NCBI RefSeq assembly: GCF_014202315.1
Contig: NZ_JACHGN010000006.1
Coordinates: forward strand, 186,001 to 250,000
DNA from: Thermocatellispora tengchongensis
GTDB lineage: Bacteria; Actinomycetota; Actinomycetes; Streptosporangiales; Streptosporangiaceae
Direction of reading: 5' to 3'
Length of the DNA stretch: 64,000 bases
The notes beneath the pieces were generated by a model that worked only from the letters and a program-made list of their open reading frames with translations, ran no database searches and was not told the origin of the DNA. Shown here piece after piece: positions 43,358-51,807 of the stretch. Made by a program: the position numbers and the translations under genes. How positions within the stretch are numbered: position 1 is the stretch's first letter; each line of letters opens with the position of its first letter.

Positions 43358-43469
43358 CGGCCTCTCCTCGTTCGGCGCGGGCGGCGGCCCGGGCGCCCTT
43401 CGTACGCTGGACCCGCCAACCCTATTCTCGCCCCGCCCGCCCCGCCTAACGCGAACCTCCGCGAGAACG

Positions 43470-43631
43470 CAAAGGCCCCGCGAGCATCGTCCAGATGCTC
43501 GCGGGGCCCTGCCACACGCTTTAGGCCGATGTGGCGGTCGCCTCCTCGGCGAGAGGCACAACACGGCTCCAGCCGAACGGTATTCCGTGAAGGCGGTAAT
43601 TTGCGGCCCGGGGGACACAGACCACATCGGC
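43470..43631 (-). ncRNA. Candidate structured RNA (~160 nt) with own -10 box and terminator
   Basis: On the minus strand TAGAGT (43643-43638) stands the right distance before 43631, where an 11-bp closing stem begins: GGCCGATGTGG (minus 43632-43622) pairs with its exact complement at 43524-43534 across 87 nt. Inside are small hairpins such as ACGG-AATA-CCGU and CGGC-UGGA-GCCG and a GCCUC/GAGGC arm. A 15-bp terminator hairpin and a short U-run follow. It does not match SRP RNA, 6S, tmRNA or a riboswitch I know. It could be an independent small RNA or a leader/attenuator of plsC. This is inference from sequence only. Confidence 0.45.
43474..43508 (-). terminator. Perfect 15-bp hairpin with U-run
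   Basis: Bases 43474-43488 pair with 43494-43508 around a 5-base loop; on the minus strand the stem is followed by TTTGCGTTCT. It would end transcripts from the Nudix gene or the candidate RNA before plsC. Confidence 0.85.
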
Positions 43632-43637
43632 CACTCG

Positions 43638-43643
43638 ACTCTA
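43638..43643 (-). promoter_or_regulatory. -10 element TAGAGT for the candidate RNA
   Basis: TAGAGT fits the actinobacterial TAnnnT -10 consensus and predicts a start at about 43631, at the base of the closing stem. No good -35 hexamer is visible (AATAAG with a 17-bp spacer). Confidence 0.4.
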
Positions 43644-43677
43644 ACGGACACCTGGAGATGCTTATTCCCAGGGGGGC

Positions 43678-44292
43678 TCACCGGCGTGTCCAGTGCGGCT
43701 GGGCCAGGTCGCCCACCCGCAGGTCACCGCCCTTGAGCGCCACCTCCGCGAACTGCCACAAAATCGCGCCGGTCGGCGCGTGGATCACGATCGAGGGCCC
43801 CAGCGGCATCTGCAGCAGCCGCCGCCCCGCGCGGTCGCGCACCCACCGCGGCACCCCGGGAGCCAGGAACCGTTCCAGCGGCACCCGGTGCGCCGAGGCG
43901 ACCTCCCGCGGATCGGGCCGCGGCTCCTGCCGCCCCCCGAACGCCACGAACGGCGTGATCACGAACCCGGAGTCGGTCACGAAGTCGTCCAGCGCCCCCG
44001 CCACGTCCACGCCCGTGATCCCCACCTCCTCGGCCAGCTCCCGCAGCGCCGCCGCCTCGGCGTCCTCCCCGTCCTCCACCCGCCCGCCCGGCAGCGCCCA
44101 CTGCCCGGCGTTGCGCCCCCGCGCCGCCCGCCTGATCACCACCGTGTACGGCTCGCCGCCCTCGCCCTCCAGCACGCACACCGTCACCGCCGCCCGCCGA
44201 TGCCCGTCCGGCAGCGGCACGGCCCGGCGAGCAAAGGCCGCGAGGTTCGCCGCGACCCGCTCCCGCAGCTCACCGATAGGGGAGACAATCAT
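43678..44292 (-). CDS. Nudix hydrolase (CoA/ADP-ribose pyrophosphatase-like)
   Basis: About 204 residues. The Nudix box is perfect: G-x5-E-x7-RELAEEVGI following QWALPGG. Before it are VTVCVLEGEGG and VVIRRAARGRNAG, after it VAGALDDFVTDSGFVITPFV and a conserved HRVPLERFLAPG, as in the CoA pyrophosphatase/NUDT7-type enzymes. It hydrolyses nucleoside diphosphates linked to another moiety, requiring Mg2+ or Mn2+. The start is uncertain: ATG 44292 has an AAGG element nearby, ATG 44304 is 12 bases further out. Upstream is a repeat-rich desert in which open frames are artefacts of base composition. Confidence 0.88.
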   Translation of the reverse strand: MIVSPIGELRERVAANLAAFARRAVPLPDGHRRAAVTVCVLEGEGGEPYTVVIRRAARGRNAGQWALPGGRVEDGEDAEAAALRELAEEVGITGVDVAGALDDFVTDSGFVITPFVAFGGRQEPRPDPREVASAHRVPLERFLAPGVPRWVRDRAGRRLLQMPLGPSIVIHAPTGAILWQFAEVALKGGDLRVGDLAQPHWTRR

Positions 44293-45330
44293 GACCTTCA
44301 GCATCGCACACGCCCCCACGCCCGCCGGCCCTCCGCACACACCCCCAGGCCCGCCGGCCCTGCGCACACGCCCGCGCCTGGCACACACCTGCCCCCGCCA
44401 TACGCCCGTCCCCGGCACACGCCCGCACCCCGGCGTACGCCGCGTGCCGCGCATGCCGCGTGCGGCGCATCTCGCGTGCGGCGCCCCCCGCGCGCCGCAC
44501 ACCCCCGCCCCCCCGCACACTCCCTGCGGGGGTGCCCCGGGCGTCGGCCCCCCGGGCGTCGGGCCCCTGGGCGTCGGGCCCCTGGGTGTCGGGCCCCTGG
44601 GTGTCGGGCCCCTGGGTGTCGGGCCCCTGGGTGTCGGGCCCCTGGGTGTCGGGCCCCGGGCGTCGGGCCCCCGCGCCGCACGCCCTCCGCCCCCGCACAC
44701 TCCCTGCGCGGGTGCCCCGGGCACCGAACCCCCGGGCACTGCACCTCCGCGCGTCGCGCCCCCGCGCCGCACGCCCTCCACCCCCGCACACTCCCTGCGC
44801 GGGTGCCCCGGGCGCCGCCCCCGCGCACTCCGCACCCCGCGCACTCCGCACCCCGCGCACTACGCGCGCCGCGCGCCAGGCCCCCGCGCCTCGCACACTC
44901 CGGCACGCCGCACCTCGCGCCCCCCACCTCGTGCACTTTCCCGCATCCCGAACACGTCCGTCTCACCGAGCGTGGCGGATAGGATCCGGAAACGCGGGGC
45001 CTCGCCGGAGTGCCAGCCCGGCGAGGCCCCGCCCCACCCACCAGGCCCCGGCGAGCCGGTCGCGGGGGAGTGCGGGGGGCAACGGTGGGGGCGGGATGGT
45101 GGCCTGTGCCTGTGCCTGTGCGAATGTGACGCTCTTCCGCTGCCTTTCCCCTGAGCGTGGAGGCACCCGGTGGCGGGGTGCGGGGGCAACGGTTGAAACG
45201 GACGCACCGGGTGGCGGGGTGCGGGGGCAGCGGTGGGGTTTCCGCGTGGCGGGGTGGTGGCGCGTGCCGGTGCTTGTGTGAATGCGACGGCCGTGCGCGT
45301 TCACCTCACTTGTCGATCGGGAGATCGGCC
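44293..45330. other. 1-kb repeat-rich region without a gene
   Basis: Between the Nudix gene and the TetR gene. It holds an 8-copy 15-bp tandem repeat, a ~50-bp unit (CCCGCACACTCCCTGCG... GTGCCCCGGGC) present three times near 44510, 44690 and 44790, and a degenerate ~85-bp duplication around GGGTGGCGGGGTGCGGGGGC near 45080, 45170 and 45210. The first half is strongly C-rich on the plus strand, with Pro/Arg-like frames in every phase. No credible coding or RNA gene was found. Confidence 0.75.
44554..44673 (+). repeat. 15-bp tandem repeat, eight copies (GGGTGTCGGGCCCCT)
   Basis: Consecutive units start at 44554, 44569, 44584, 44599, 44614, 44629, 44644 and 44659. The first two read GGGCGTCGGGCCCCT, the middle four are identical. 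Each unit contains the self-complementary GGGCCC. Confidence 0.93.
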
Positions 45331-46113
45331 GTGGCACCACCCGCACGCCAGCGCATCCTCGACGCCACGGCCCGGCTGCTGCGCGAACGCGGGCTGGCGC
45401 GGCTCACCACGCGGGAGATCGCCCAGGCCGCCGACGTGGCCGAAGGCAGTATCACCAAGAACTTCGGCGGCAAGATCGGCCTGCTCATCGAGCTGCTGTC
45501 GCAGGAGCTGCCCGAGTTGCGGGCCTGGCAGCAGGTGGCCACCCCGCCCGGCCAGCGCCCGATGCGCGACGTGCTGATCGACCTGCTGTGGCGGGGCATC
45601 GACTACTACGCCGCGTCGCTGCCGTTGATCGCGGGCGCCGCCGCCGACCAGGATCTGTTCGCCGCCTATCAGAAGGTGAACCGCGACCGCGGCACCGGCC
45701 CGCACCTGGCGCTGCACCAGGTGGCCGGTTATCTGGCGGAGTGCCGGGAGGCGGGTGAGCTGCCACGCGACAGCGATCCCCACGCCCTCGCCCTCGTCCT
45801 GTGCGGCACCGCCCGGTTCGAGGCGTACTCCGGCTACATCTCCGGCGGCGAGGCGCTGCCCGGTGACCGGCCGACCGCGTCGCCGCCACCGCCGACCTGC
45901 TGCTCCGGGGCTGCGCGTGATCGTCATGCCGCGTCGTCGTGCGCAGGACGGGCGGCGGGCATGGTGGTAGCGTTCAGCGCACGACGGCCGTACCGCGCGG
46001 GGAACCGGTCGCGTCCGTCGGCTCCCCGTCGCCGCTGGGAGGGCGAGGATGCGCGATCGGTTGCCGGGCCGGGCCCCGCGCTTCGGCCCATGGTGGGCCA
46101 TGTCGGGGCATGA
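45331..46113 (+). CDS. TetR-family regulator with frameshifted C-terminus
   Basis: GTG at 45331 follows GGGAG. The helix-turn-helix is clear (ARLTTREIAQAADVAEGSIT, KNFGGKIGLL), followed by a TetR helical domain (RDVLIDLLWRGIDYYAAS). The frame ends at 46113, giving 260 aa. However, near 45875 the family-like ending switches frame: in the other phase the sequence reads DRVAATADLLLRGCA followed by TGA at 45918. A single base appears lost in the segment after LPGD. As it stands, about 75 unrelated residues, partly running into the promoter of the CHAT gene, are added. The target may be the conflict system downstream. Confidence 0.75.
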   Translation: MAPPARQRILDATARLLRERGLARLTTREIAQAADVAEGSITKNFGGKIGLLIELLSQELPELRAWQQVATPPGQRPMRDVLIDLLWRGIDYYAASLPLIAGAAADQDLFAAYQKVNRDRGTGPHLALHQVAGYLAECREAGELPRDSDPHALALVLCGTARFEAYSGYISGGEALPGDRPTASPPPPTCCSGAARDRHAASSCAGRAAGMVVAFSARRPYRAGNRSRPSAPRRRWEGEDARSVAGPGPALRPMVGHVGA

Positions 46114-46123
46114 CGGGTCATGA
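46049..46123 (+). CDS. Possible 24-aa leader peptide coupled to the CHAT gene
   Basis: ATG 46049 follows GGGAGGGCGAGG, a better ribosome binding site than any directly before the CHAT start. The frame encodes MRDRLPGRAPRFGPWWAMSG plus four residues and ends with a TGA that overlaps ATG 46120 (ATGA). It may drive translation of the CHAT gene. It is too short to confirm by composition. Confidence 0.35.
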   Translation: MRDRLPGRAPRFGPWWAMSGHDGS

Positions 46124-49100
46124 CCGTTACGGGCGACCGGGTGCCGGCGTTGCGCGGCAGGATCGAGCGTTTCCTCGCGACCGGGGAGAAGGCGTGCCTC
46201 CTCGACCCCGCGGCGCTCGACGACGCTCTCGCGCTCCTGGCTGATTTATCCGGTCTGTCTGGGGCGAGCGCCGGTTCGCTGGCGCTCGTGGCGCGGTTCC
46301 ACGCCTTGCGGGTGGCCGTGCAGGACGCGTCCGCGACGCCCGACTTCGTGGTCATGGCGGCCTGCGCCGAGACGCTGCGGCTGGCCGGCGCCTCGCAGCA
46401 CACCCCCGCCGAGGCGCTGCGCGGCATGGCGGAGCTGGAGCGCGGCGGGCCGGAGGACGCCGCACTGCTGCGCCGTCCCTCCACCTGGGTCCGGTTCGCC
46501 GCCCAGGCCGCCGATGCCACCGCACGATCCCTCGGCCGGGAGCTGGTGCGCCTGGCGGTCCTGCTCCACGCCGAGGGCTTGTGGCCGGAGCCGGTGCCGC
46601 CGGCCGACCTGTGCGCCGAGATCCGGGTCCACCTGCTCGGGACCCCCGATCCGGGCACGCTGGAGTACGGCATCGCCCTCGTCGAGTCCCTGCTGGCCTG
46701 CCTTGCCGCGCCTGATCGCGCGGGGTCGCTCAACGACGTCGCCTTCGCCCACCTGGCCGCGTACGAGATCGACGGCGAGCGCGCCCGCCTGGACGCGGCG
46801 GTGGACGCGGCACGGCGCGCGGTGGCGGCCGCCGGCGGAGCCGACCTCGCGGTGTGCCTGTCGGGGCTGGGCACGGCCCTGCAGACCCTGGCGAACGCGA
46901 CCGGGTCGGTGCGCGCGGCCGACGAGGCGGCCGAGGCGGCCGGCCGGGCCGTCGCGGTCGCCGCCCACGACGATCCCAACCGTGCCGCCTACCTCGTCAA
47001 CCGGTCCGCGGCCCTGCTGGAGCAGGCGGAGGTGAGCCTGGCCGGCGACCTGGACGCGGCGATACGCGCCGCGCGGGAGGCCGCCGGCATCCCCGGTGCT
47101 TCCGCCGGCGTCGCCGCCAGCGCCGAGACCAACCTGTGCCTGGCCCTGCTCAACCGGTACGAACGGGGGGCGGGCGGCGACGACGACCTGACCGCCGCGG
47201 TCGAGGCTGGGTGGCGTGCGCTCCGCCTGGAGCCGGACGGCCCGCTGCGCCCGAGCCGGCTGTCGAACCTGTCCCGGGCCCTGCGCATGCGGTACGGCCG
47301 CACCGGCGCCGATGAGGATCTGGACCAGGCGCTGGCCACGGCGGAGGAGGCGGTCGCCGCGTCCGCCGGTGACGTGGTGAACCTCGACGGCTACCTGAGC
47401 AATCTGGCCATCGCGCAACTGGACCACTACGGCCGGACGGGGACGGCCGCCGACCTCGACACCGCCCTGCGCACCGCCAGGCGGGCCGTGAGCGCCACCC
47501 CCGGCGGCCATCCGGCGCGCCGGGCCGGGCGGCTGGCGAACCTGGCGAACACGCTGCTGGCCGCGGCCAGGTCGCGCGGCGCCGCCGATCTCGGCGAGGC
47601 GGTGGAGGTGAGCAGGCTCGCCCTGGACAGCACGCCGGAGGGGCACCCCGACCGGATCATGCACCTGCTGAACCTGGCCGGTGCGCTGCGCGCCGCCTAC
47701 GACGCCACGGGATCGCTCGCCGAGCTACTGGAGGCCGGCGAGCTGGCCGAACAGGCCGATGCGCTCGTCCCCGGCGGCCATCCGCTGCGCGGCATCGCGT
47801 CCTACACCCTAGGCGCGGTGGCGCAGACGCTGGCCGTGCGGGGAGGCGCGGCGCACGGCCGGGAGCAGGCGGCCGCCCACGCGCAGCGGGCCGTGACCGC
47901 CCTCCGCGCGGCCGTGGCGGCCTTTCCTCCCGGCCACCGGATGCGGCCGGCGGCCCTGGACGGCCTGGCCAACGCGCTGCAGATCCTCTCCTGGCTCACC
48001 GCCGACCCCGCCGCTCTGACCGAGGCGGTCGAAACGGGACGAGCCGCACTCCGCGAGACGCCGGTGGGCGACCCGGCGCGGCCCGGCAGGCTGTGCAATC
48101 TGAGCATCGCCGCGCGGTCGTTGCACGAGAGCACCTGGCTCCCCGAGGCGGTGCACGAAGCCGCCCGCCTGGCCGGGGAGGCCGTCGCCGCGACCGCCGC
48201 CGACGAACCCGAGCACGCCGTGGCGCAGTTCCTGCTGGGCGAGGCCCTGTACGGCGGGCGACCCGATCTGCGCGATCCGGCCGGCTTCGAGGACGTGCTG
48301 GACGCCTACCGCCGGGCGTCCGCGGTGCCGACGGGGGCGCCCGTCGTCCGGGCCCACGCCGCCGCCGCGTGGGGCCGGCTGGCAGCGGTCCTGGGCGACC
48401 ATCGCGAAGCGCTGCGAGGGCTGACCACCGCCGTCGAGCTGCTGGAGCTGGTGGTGCCGGCGGCCATGGGGCTGCCGGATCAGGAACACCGCCTGGCGGG
48501 CTTCCCCGACTTCACCGGCGTGGCCTCCGACGCGGCCGCCTGCGCCCTGGCCCTCGGCGGCGCCGGGCTCGCCCTGGAACTGCTGGAGCGCGGCCGGGGC
48601 CTGCTCATCGGGCATGCCCTGGACACCCGCGTGGACCTCGCCGCGCTGGAACGCCGGGCACCGGAACTGGCCGCGCGCTTCGGCGAGCTGTGCCGGTCGC
48701 TCGACCGCGCCCGCGCGACCGCCCCCGACCTGCCCACCGGCCGCCTGCTCGCCCCAGCCGTGCGCTCCGCCACGGTCGCCGGCCTGCGGGCGCGGTACGA
48801 GGAGTTGACCCGCCTGCTCGCGGAGATCCGCCGCATCCGCGGGTTCGGCCGGTTCATGGACCGGCCCGACGTCGAGGAGCTGAAGGCGGCCGCCGCCGGG
48901 GGCGCCGTCATCGTGATCAACGTGAGCGATTTCGGCAGCCACGCGCTCATCGTCACCCCGCGCGCCGTGACGGCCACGCCACTGGAGGACCTGCACCCCG
49001 CCGCCGTCCGCGGCAAGGTACGCCTCTTCTCCGAGGCGCTGCGCGAGGGCAGACCCGGCACCGCCGATGAGGACACGATCCACGACGTGCTGGAGTGGCT

Positions 49101-49917
49101 GTGGGACACGATCGCGCAGACCGTGCTGAAGCGGCTGCGCGAACACGGCCCGATCCGCCGGGTGTGGTGGTCGGCGACCGGGCCGCTGGCGCTGCTGCCG
49201 CTCCACGCCGCCGGCCGCCGCGGCGAACCGGGCGTGCTGGACGAGGTCGTCTCCTCCTACACGCCGACGCTGAGCGCACTGGCCCGGGTGCCGGCCCCGC
49301 CCGCCGGCGACGGTCCGCCGCGCGGACTGGTCGTCAGCATGCCCAGGACGCCGCGCCACCGCCCGCTGCCCGGGGCCGCGGCCGCACCCGGCCTGATGCG
49401 TTCGGTGTGCCCCGGCGCCACCGACGAGCTGACCGGGCCGGCGGCTACGCGGGAGGCGGTCCTGAACGCGCTGCCCGGCCACCGGTACGTGCATCTGGCC
49501 TGCCACGCCTACACCGATCCGGCCCGGCCGTCGCGCAGCCGCCTCGTCCTGCACGACCACGCGCGCGCACCGCTGACCGTCGCCGACGTGCTGGGACTGC
49601 ACGCCGGGGGAGAACTGGCGTTCCTGTCCGCGTGCGGGACCGCCCGCACCGGCGCCGAGCTGGCCGACGAGGGCATCCACCTGGTCTCGGCCTTCCAACT
49701 GGCCGGATACCGGCACGTGGTCGGCACCTTGTGGACGGTGGCCGACCGGCACACCGTACGCGTAGACAGCCATGTCTACCGGGCGCTGCGCGAATCCGGA
49801 GACCCCGGCCGCGTCCCGCTGGCGCTGCACGAGGCGGTGCTGGAGCAGCGGCGGCGCTGGCCGGACCACCCGTCGGTGTGGGCCTGCCACACGCACTCGG
49901 GAGCAGGAGGGACATGA
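46120..49917 (+). CDS. TPR-CHAT caspase-like protease (CATRA-type conflict system)
   Basis: 1265 residues. The N-terminal ~800 residues are tandem helical TPR-like repeats (DLDTALRTARRAVSATPGGHP, LANLANTLLAAARSRG and many similar). The C-terminal ~350 residues form a CHAT domain with the caspase His in VHLACHAYTD (His1129) and the catalytic Cys in LAFLSACGTA (Cys1172), followed by FQLAGYRHVVGTLW. CHAT proteases act as effectors or activators in bacterial conflict systems. Its stop overlaps the next gene (ATGA) and the three-gene order matches the CATRA systems described in comparative-genomics work. Possible targets are the two following proteins or a host factor. Confidence 0.9.
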   Translation: MTVTGDRVPALRGRIERFLATGEKACLLDPAALDDALALLADLSGLSGASAGSLALVARFHALRVAVQDASATPDFVVMAACAETLRLAGASQHTPAEALRGMAELERGGPEDAALLRRPSTWVRFAAQAADATARSLGRELVRLAVLLHAEGLWPEPVPPADLCAEIRVHLLGTPDPGTLEYGIALVESLLACLAAPDRAGSLNDVAFAHLAAYEIDGERARLDAAVDAARRAVAAAGGADLAVCLSGLGTALQTLANATGSVRAADEAAEAAGRAVAVAAHDDPNRAAYLVNRSAALLEQAEVSLAGDLDAAIRAAREAAGIPGASAGVAASAETNLCLALLNRYERGAGGDDDLTAAVEAGWRALRLEPDGPLRPSRLSNLSRALRMRYGRTGADEDLDQALATAEEAVAASAGDVVNLDGYLSNLAIAQLDHYGRTGTAADLDTALRTARRAVSATPGGHPARRAGRLANLANTLLAAARSRGAADLGEAVEVSRLALDSTPEGHPDRIMHLLNLAGALRAAYDATGSLAELLEAGELAEQADALVPGGHPLRGIASYTLGAVAQTLAVRGGAAHGREQAAAHAQRAVTALRAAVAAFPPGHRMRPAALDGLANALQILSWLTADPAALTEAVETGRAALRETPVGDPARPGRLCNLSIAARSLHESTWLPEAVHEAARLAGEAVAATAADEPEHAVAQFLLGEALYGGRPDLRDPAGFEDVLDAYRRASAVPTGAPVVRAHAAAAWGRLAAVLGDHREALRGLTTAVELLELVVPAAMGLPDQEHRLAGFPDFTGVASDAAACALALGGAGLALELLERGRGLLIGHALDTRVDLAALERRAPELAARFGELCRSLDRARATAPDLPTGRLLAPAVRSATVAGLRARYEELTRLLAEIRRIRGFGRFMDRPDVEELKAAAAGGAVIVINVSDFGSHALIVTPRAVTATPLEDLHPAAVRGKVRLFSEALREGRPGTADEDTIHDVLEWLWDTIAQTVLKRLREHGPIRRVWWSATGPLALLPLHAAGRRGEPGVLDEVVSSYTPTLSALARVPAPPAGDGPPRGLVVSMPRTPRHRPLPGAAAAPGLMRSVCPGATDELTGPAATREAVLNALPGHRYVHLACHAYTDPARPSRSRLVLHDHARAPLTVADVLGLHAGGELAFLSACGTARTGAELADEGIHLVSAFQLAGYRHVVGTLWTVADRHTVRVDSHVYRALRESGDPGRVPLALHEAVLEQRRRWPDHPSVWACHTHSGAGGT

Positions 49918-50264
49918 TCAGGCCGGAGACGATCGAGGAAGCGGACGAGGCGCTGGACTGGCTCTTCGACGCGTCCTTCACCTCGGCGGAATGGGAGCGG
50001 GTGTCCGCGCTCCTGGACACCCTGGCCGAGGCGCTGGCGGGCGAGGAGGACGCGGCGGTGCTGGACGCCGTCGCCGCCCTGGACCGCCTGCTGCAGCGCG
50101 GCGACTGGGAGGAGATCTCCGAAGAGGAGTGGACGGACGACGACGACGCCGTGCGCGCCGGCGAAGGCGAGGCCCCGCCCAAGGTGCGCGAGCGGCTGAA
50201 CAAGCTCAAACACGCCCTGCAGGCCCTGCGAGGCGGCCGGCGCGGCGACGATGAGCGGGACTGA
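49914..50264 (+). CDS. Small acidic CATRA-system-associated protein
   Basis: 116 residues from ATG 49914, overlapping the CHAT stop. Very acidic in the middle (GDWEEISEEEWTDDDDAVR) with a basic, helical C-terminus (KVRERLNKLKHALQALRGG). It has no signal or membrane segment. In CATRA-type loci a small gene sits between the TPR-CHAT protease and the membrane protein. An adaptor or inhibitor role, perhaps with a cleavable acidic linker, is only an inference. It overlaps the next gene by 14 bases. Confidence 0.8.
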   Translation: MIRPETIEEADEALDWLFDASFTSAEWERVSALLDTLAEALAGEEDAAVLDAVAALDRLLQRGDWEEISEEEWTDDDDAVRAGEGEAPPKVRERLNKLKHALQALRGGRRGDDERD

Positions 50265-51807
50265 GCGGCCGCGCTGGTGGCCGTCGTCCGGGCCGGCCAC
50301 GCAGGCGATGGCCGTCTACCTGTACGCGCCGGTGGACGGGCCGCACGCGGAGGAATGCTGGAGCGGCATCCGCTCCCTGTGGCACTCCCTCGCCGAGGGG
50401 CGGCGGGCCGGACTGCCGTCACGACCGGGCGATGTCCGCGCCGACGGCGTATGCGCCGCCCTGGCGGGGGCGTCCCACCCCCTGATCCGGCAGATGGCCC
50501 TGTGGCGACGGCATGACGTCGTGTGCGCCGGGGTCCTGCTGGCTCCCCGCGAGCAGGACGCCGATGTGCCGGGACGAACCGACTGGGCGGCCCTCGAAGC
50601 GGCCTGGACCGGCCTGTGCGCCGGGATACCGCATCTACTCGGCGAGGCCCGCGTGCTGATGGCCGTCCTGCGGGCCCCGCGCGGACCGGGCGCGACCCGG
50701 GCGCTGCGGCGAGCCGTGCCCCCGCCCGCCCCGCCGGGATGGTGGACCCGCCGTGACACCGTGGCGCCGGGCTTCGCGCTGTGGGAGGCGTCCCCCTCCG
50801 GCGACGACGGCCGCCCGCTGCGCCGGCTGGTCGTCACGTGCCCGCCCCGGCACCAGGCGCGGCTGAGCCGGTGGACGTGGCGCGGCGCCGGCCGCGCGAT
50901 GCCGGCGCTCGCGACCTATCTGCTCCACCTGGCGAAGGTCAGGTACCAGTACCGGGTGCACGCCGGCGAGCTGGGCTTCCTTGCCCGCGGCGACGCCCTG
51001 GAGACGGACGTCGCCCGCCTCGTCGCCCTGCACGAGGACGACGAGGCGGTCACCCCGGAGCGGTGGCGGCGGGCGCACCAGGATCTTGAGCGGGTGCGCG
51101 TGGCGGCGATGGACCTGGCGCTCACCGCGGTCGGGCTGGCCGAGATGGCCCGGACGGTGGAGATCGCCCAGGACAACGCCCGGGCCGTGCTGCCGCATGC
51201 CGCGTTCTCTCCGGCGGGCGGGCCGCTCGCCGACGACGAGGACATGATCGGCTGGTTTCGCGCGCAGCTCGAAGACGACCGCGTCTACGTCGAGGCGGCG
51301 GTCCAGCGCGCCGGGGGGATGGAGAAGGTCACCGAGGCCCGGATCCAGCGCTGGTTCCAGGACCGGGAAGAGCGGGCGCGCCGCCACAGCGACAGGCTGG
51401 CGCTCCTGCAGACCTCGATCCTGGGAGCCCTCCTCATGGGCCTCGGCGCCATACAGGCCTTCGAGTACCGCGTTCCCGTCGCGGCACGCCTGTACGCGCC
51501 GCTGATCGCCCTGCTGTCCGCCCTCGCGCTGACCCTGCCCACCGTGGTGATCCGGCTGTCGGCGCACTCCCCGGACGGCCGCTCCATCGGCGTGTCCGGC
51601 TACCTGGGCACGGCGGCCGTCGGCGCGTCCCTCGGCTGGCTGGCCGTCTCCCTGGCCAGTTACACGCTCCGGTGGCCGGTCCCCGAACCCGCCGTGACGG
51701 TCCCGCTCGCCGCCGCGGGGGCGGCCCTGACCACCGCGGCGGCCGCGATCCGATCGTGGTTCCTGCGCCGTCAGGCGGAGGGCGGCGAGGCCAGGACCTC
51801 CAGGTAG
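50251..51807 (+). CDS. CATRA-type caspase/TPR-repeat-associated membrane protein
   Basis: 518 residues from ATG 50251, inside the end of the small acidic gene. The N-terminal ~380 residues are soluble (MAVYLYAPVDGPHAEECW; a conserved YLLHLAKVRYQYRVHAGEL helix; IQRWFQDREERARRHSDRL just before the membrane). Four hydrophobic helices follow (LLQTSILGALLMGLGAIQAF, LYAPLIALLSALALTLPTVV, and two more), with a short cytoplasmic tail. This fits the family named CATRA conflict system caspase/TPR-repeat-associated protein. A membrane-damaging effector unleashed by the CHAT protease is a plausible model, not demonstrated. Confidence 0.85.
   Translation: MSGTERPRWWPSSGPATQAMAVYLYAPVDGPHAEECWSGIRSLWHSLAEGRRAGLPSRPGDVRADGVCAALAGASHPLIRQMALWRRHDVVCAGVLLAPREQDADVPGRTDWAALEAAWTGLCAGIPHLLGEARVLMAVLRAPRGPGATRALRRAVPPPAPPGWWTRRDTVAPGFALWEASPSGDDGRPLRRLVVTCPPRHQARLSRWTWRGAGRAMPALATYLLHLAKVRYQYRVHAGELGFLARGDALETDVARLVALHEDDEAVTPERWRRAHQDLERVRVAAMDLALTAVGLAEMARTVEIAQDNARAVLPHAAFSPAGGPLADDEDMIGWFRAQLEDDRVYVEAAVQRAGGMEKVTEARIQRWFQDREERARRHSDRLALLQTSILGALLMGLGAIQAFEYRVPVAARLYAPLIALLSALALTLPTVVIRLSAHSPDGRSIGVSGYLGTAAVGASLGWLAVSLASYTLRWPVPEPAVTVPLAAAGAALTTAAAAIRSWFLRRQAEGGEARTSR

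Noticed and set aside
43470-43632. Identification of the candidate RNA as SRP RNA, 6S RNA, tmRNA or a cobalamin/TPP riboswitch
   Set aside because: The GGAAG/AGCAGC core of SRP RNA, the long rod with central bubble of 6S, tRNA-like ends and known riboswitch boxes are all missing.
44298-45041. Several Pro/Arg- or Gly-rich frames in the repeat desert on both strands
   Set aside because: All are translations of the 15-bp and ~50-bp repeats, open in several phases at once, with no ribosome binding site or conserved motif.
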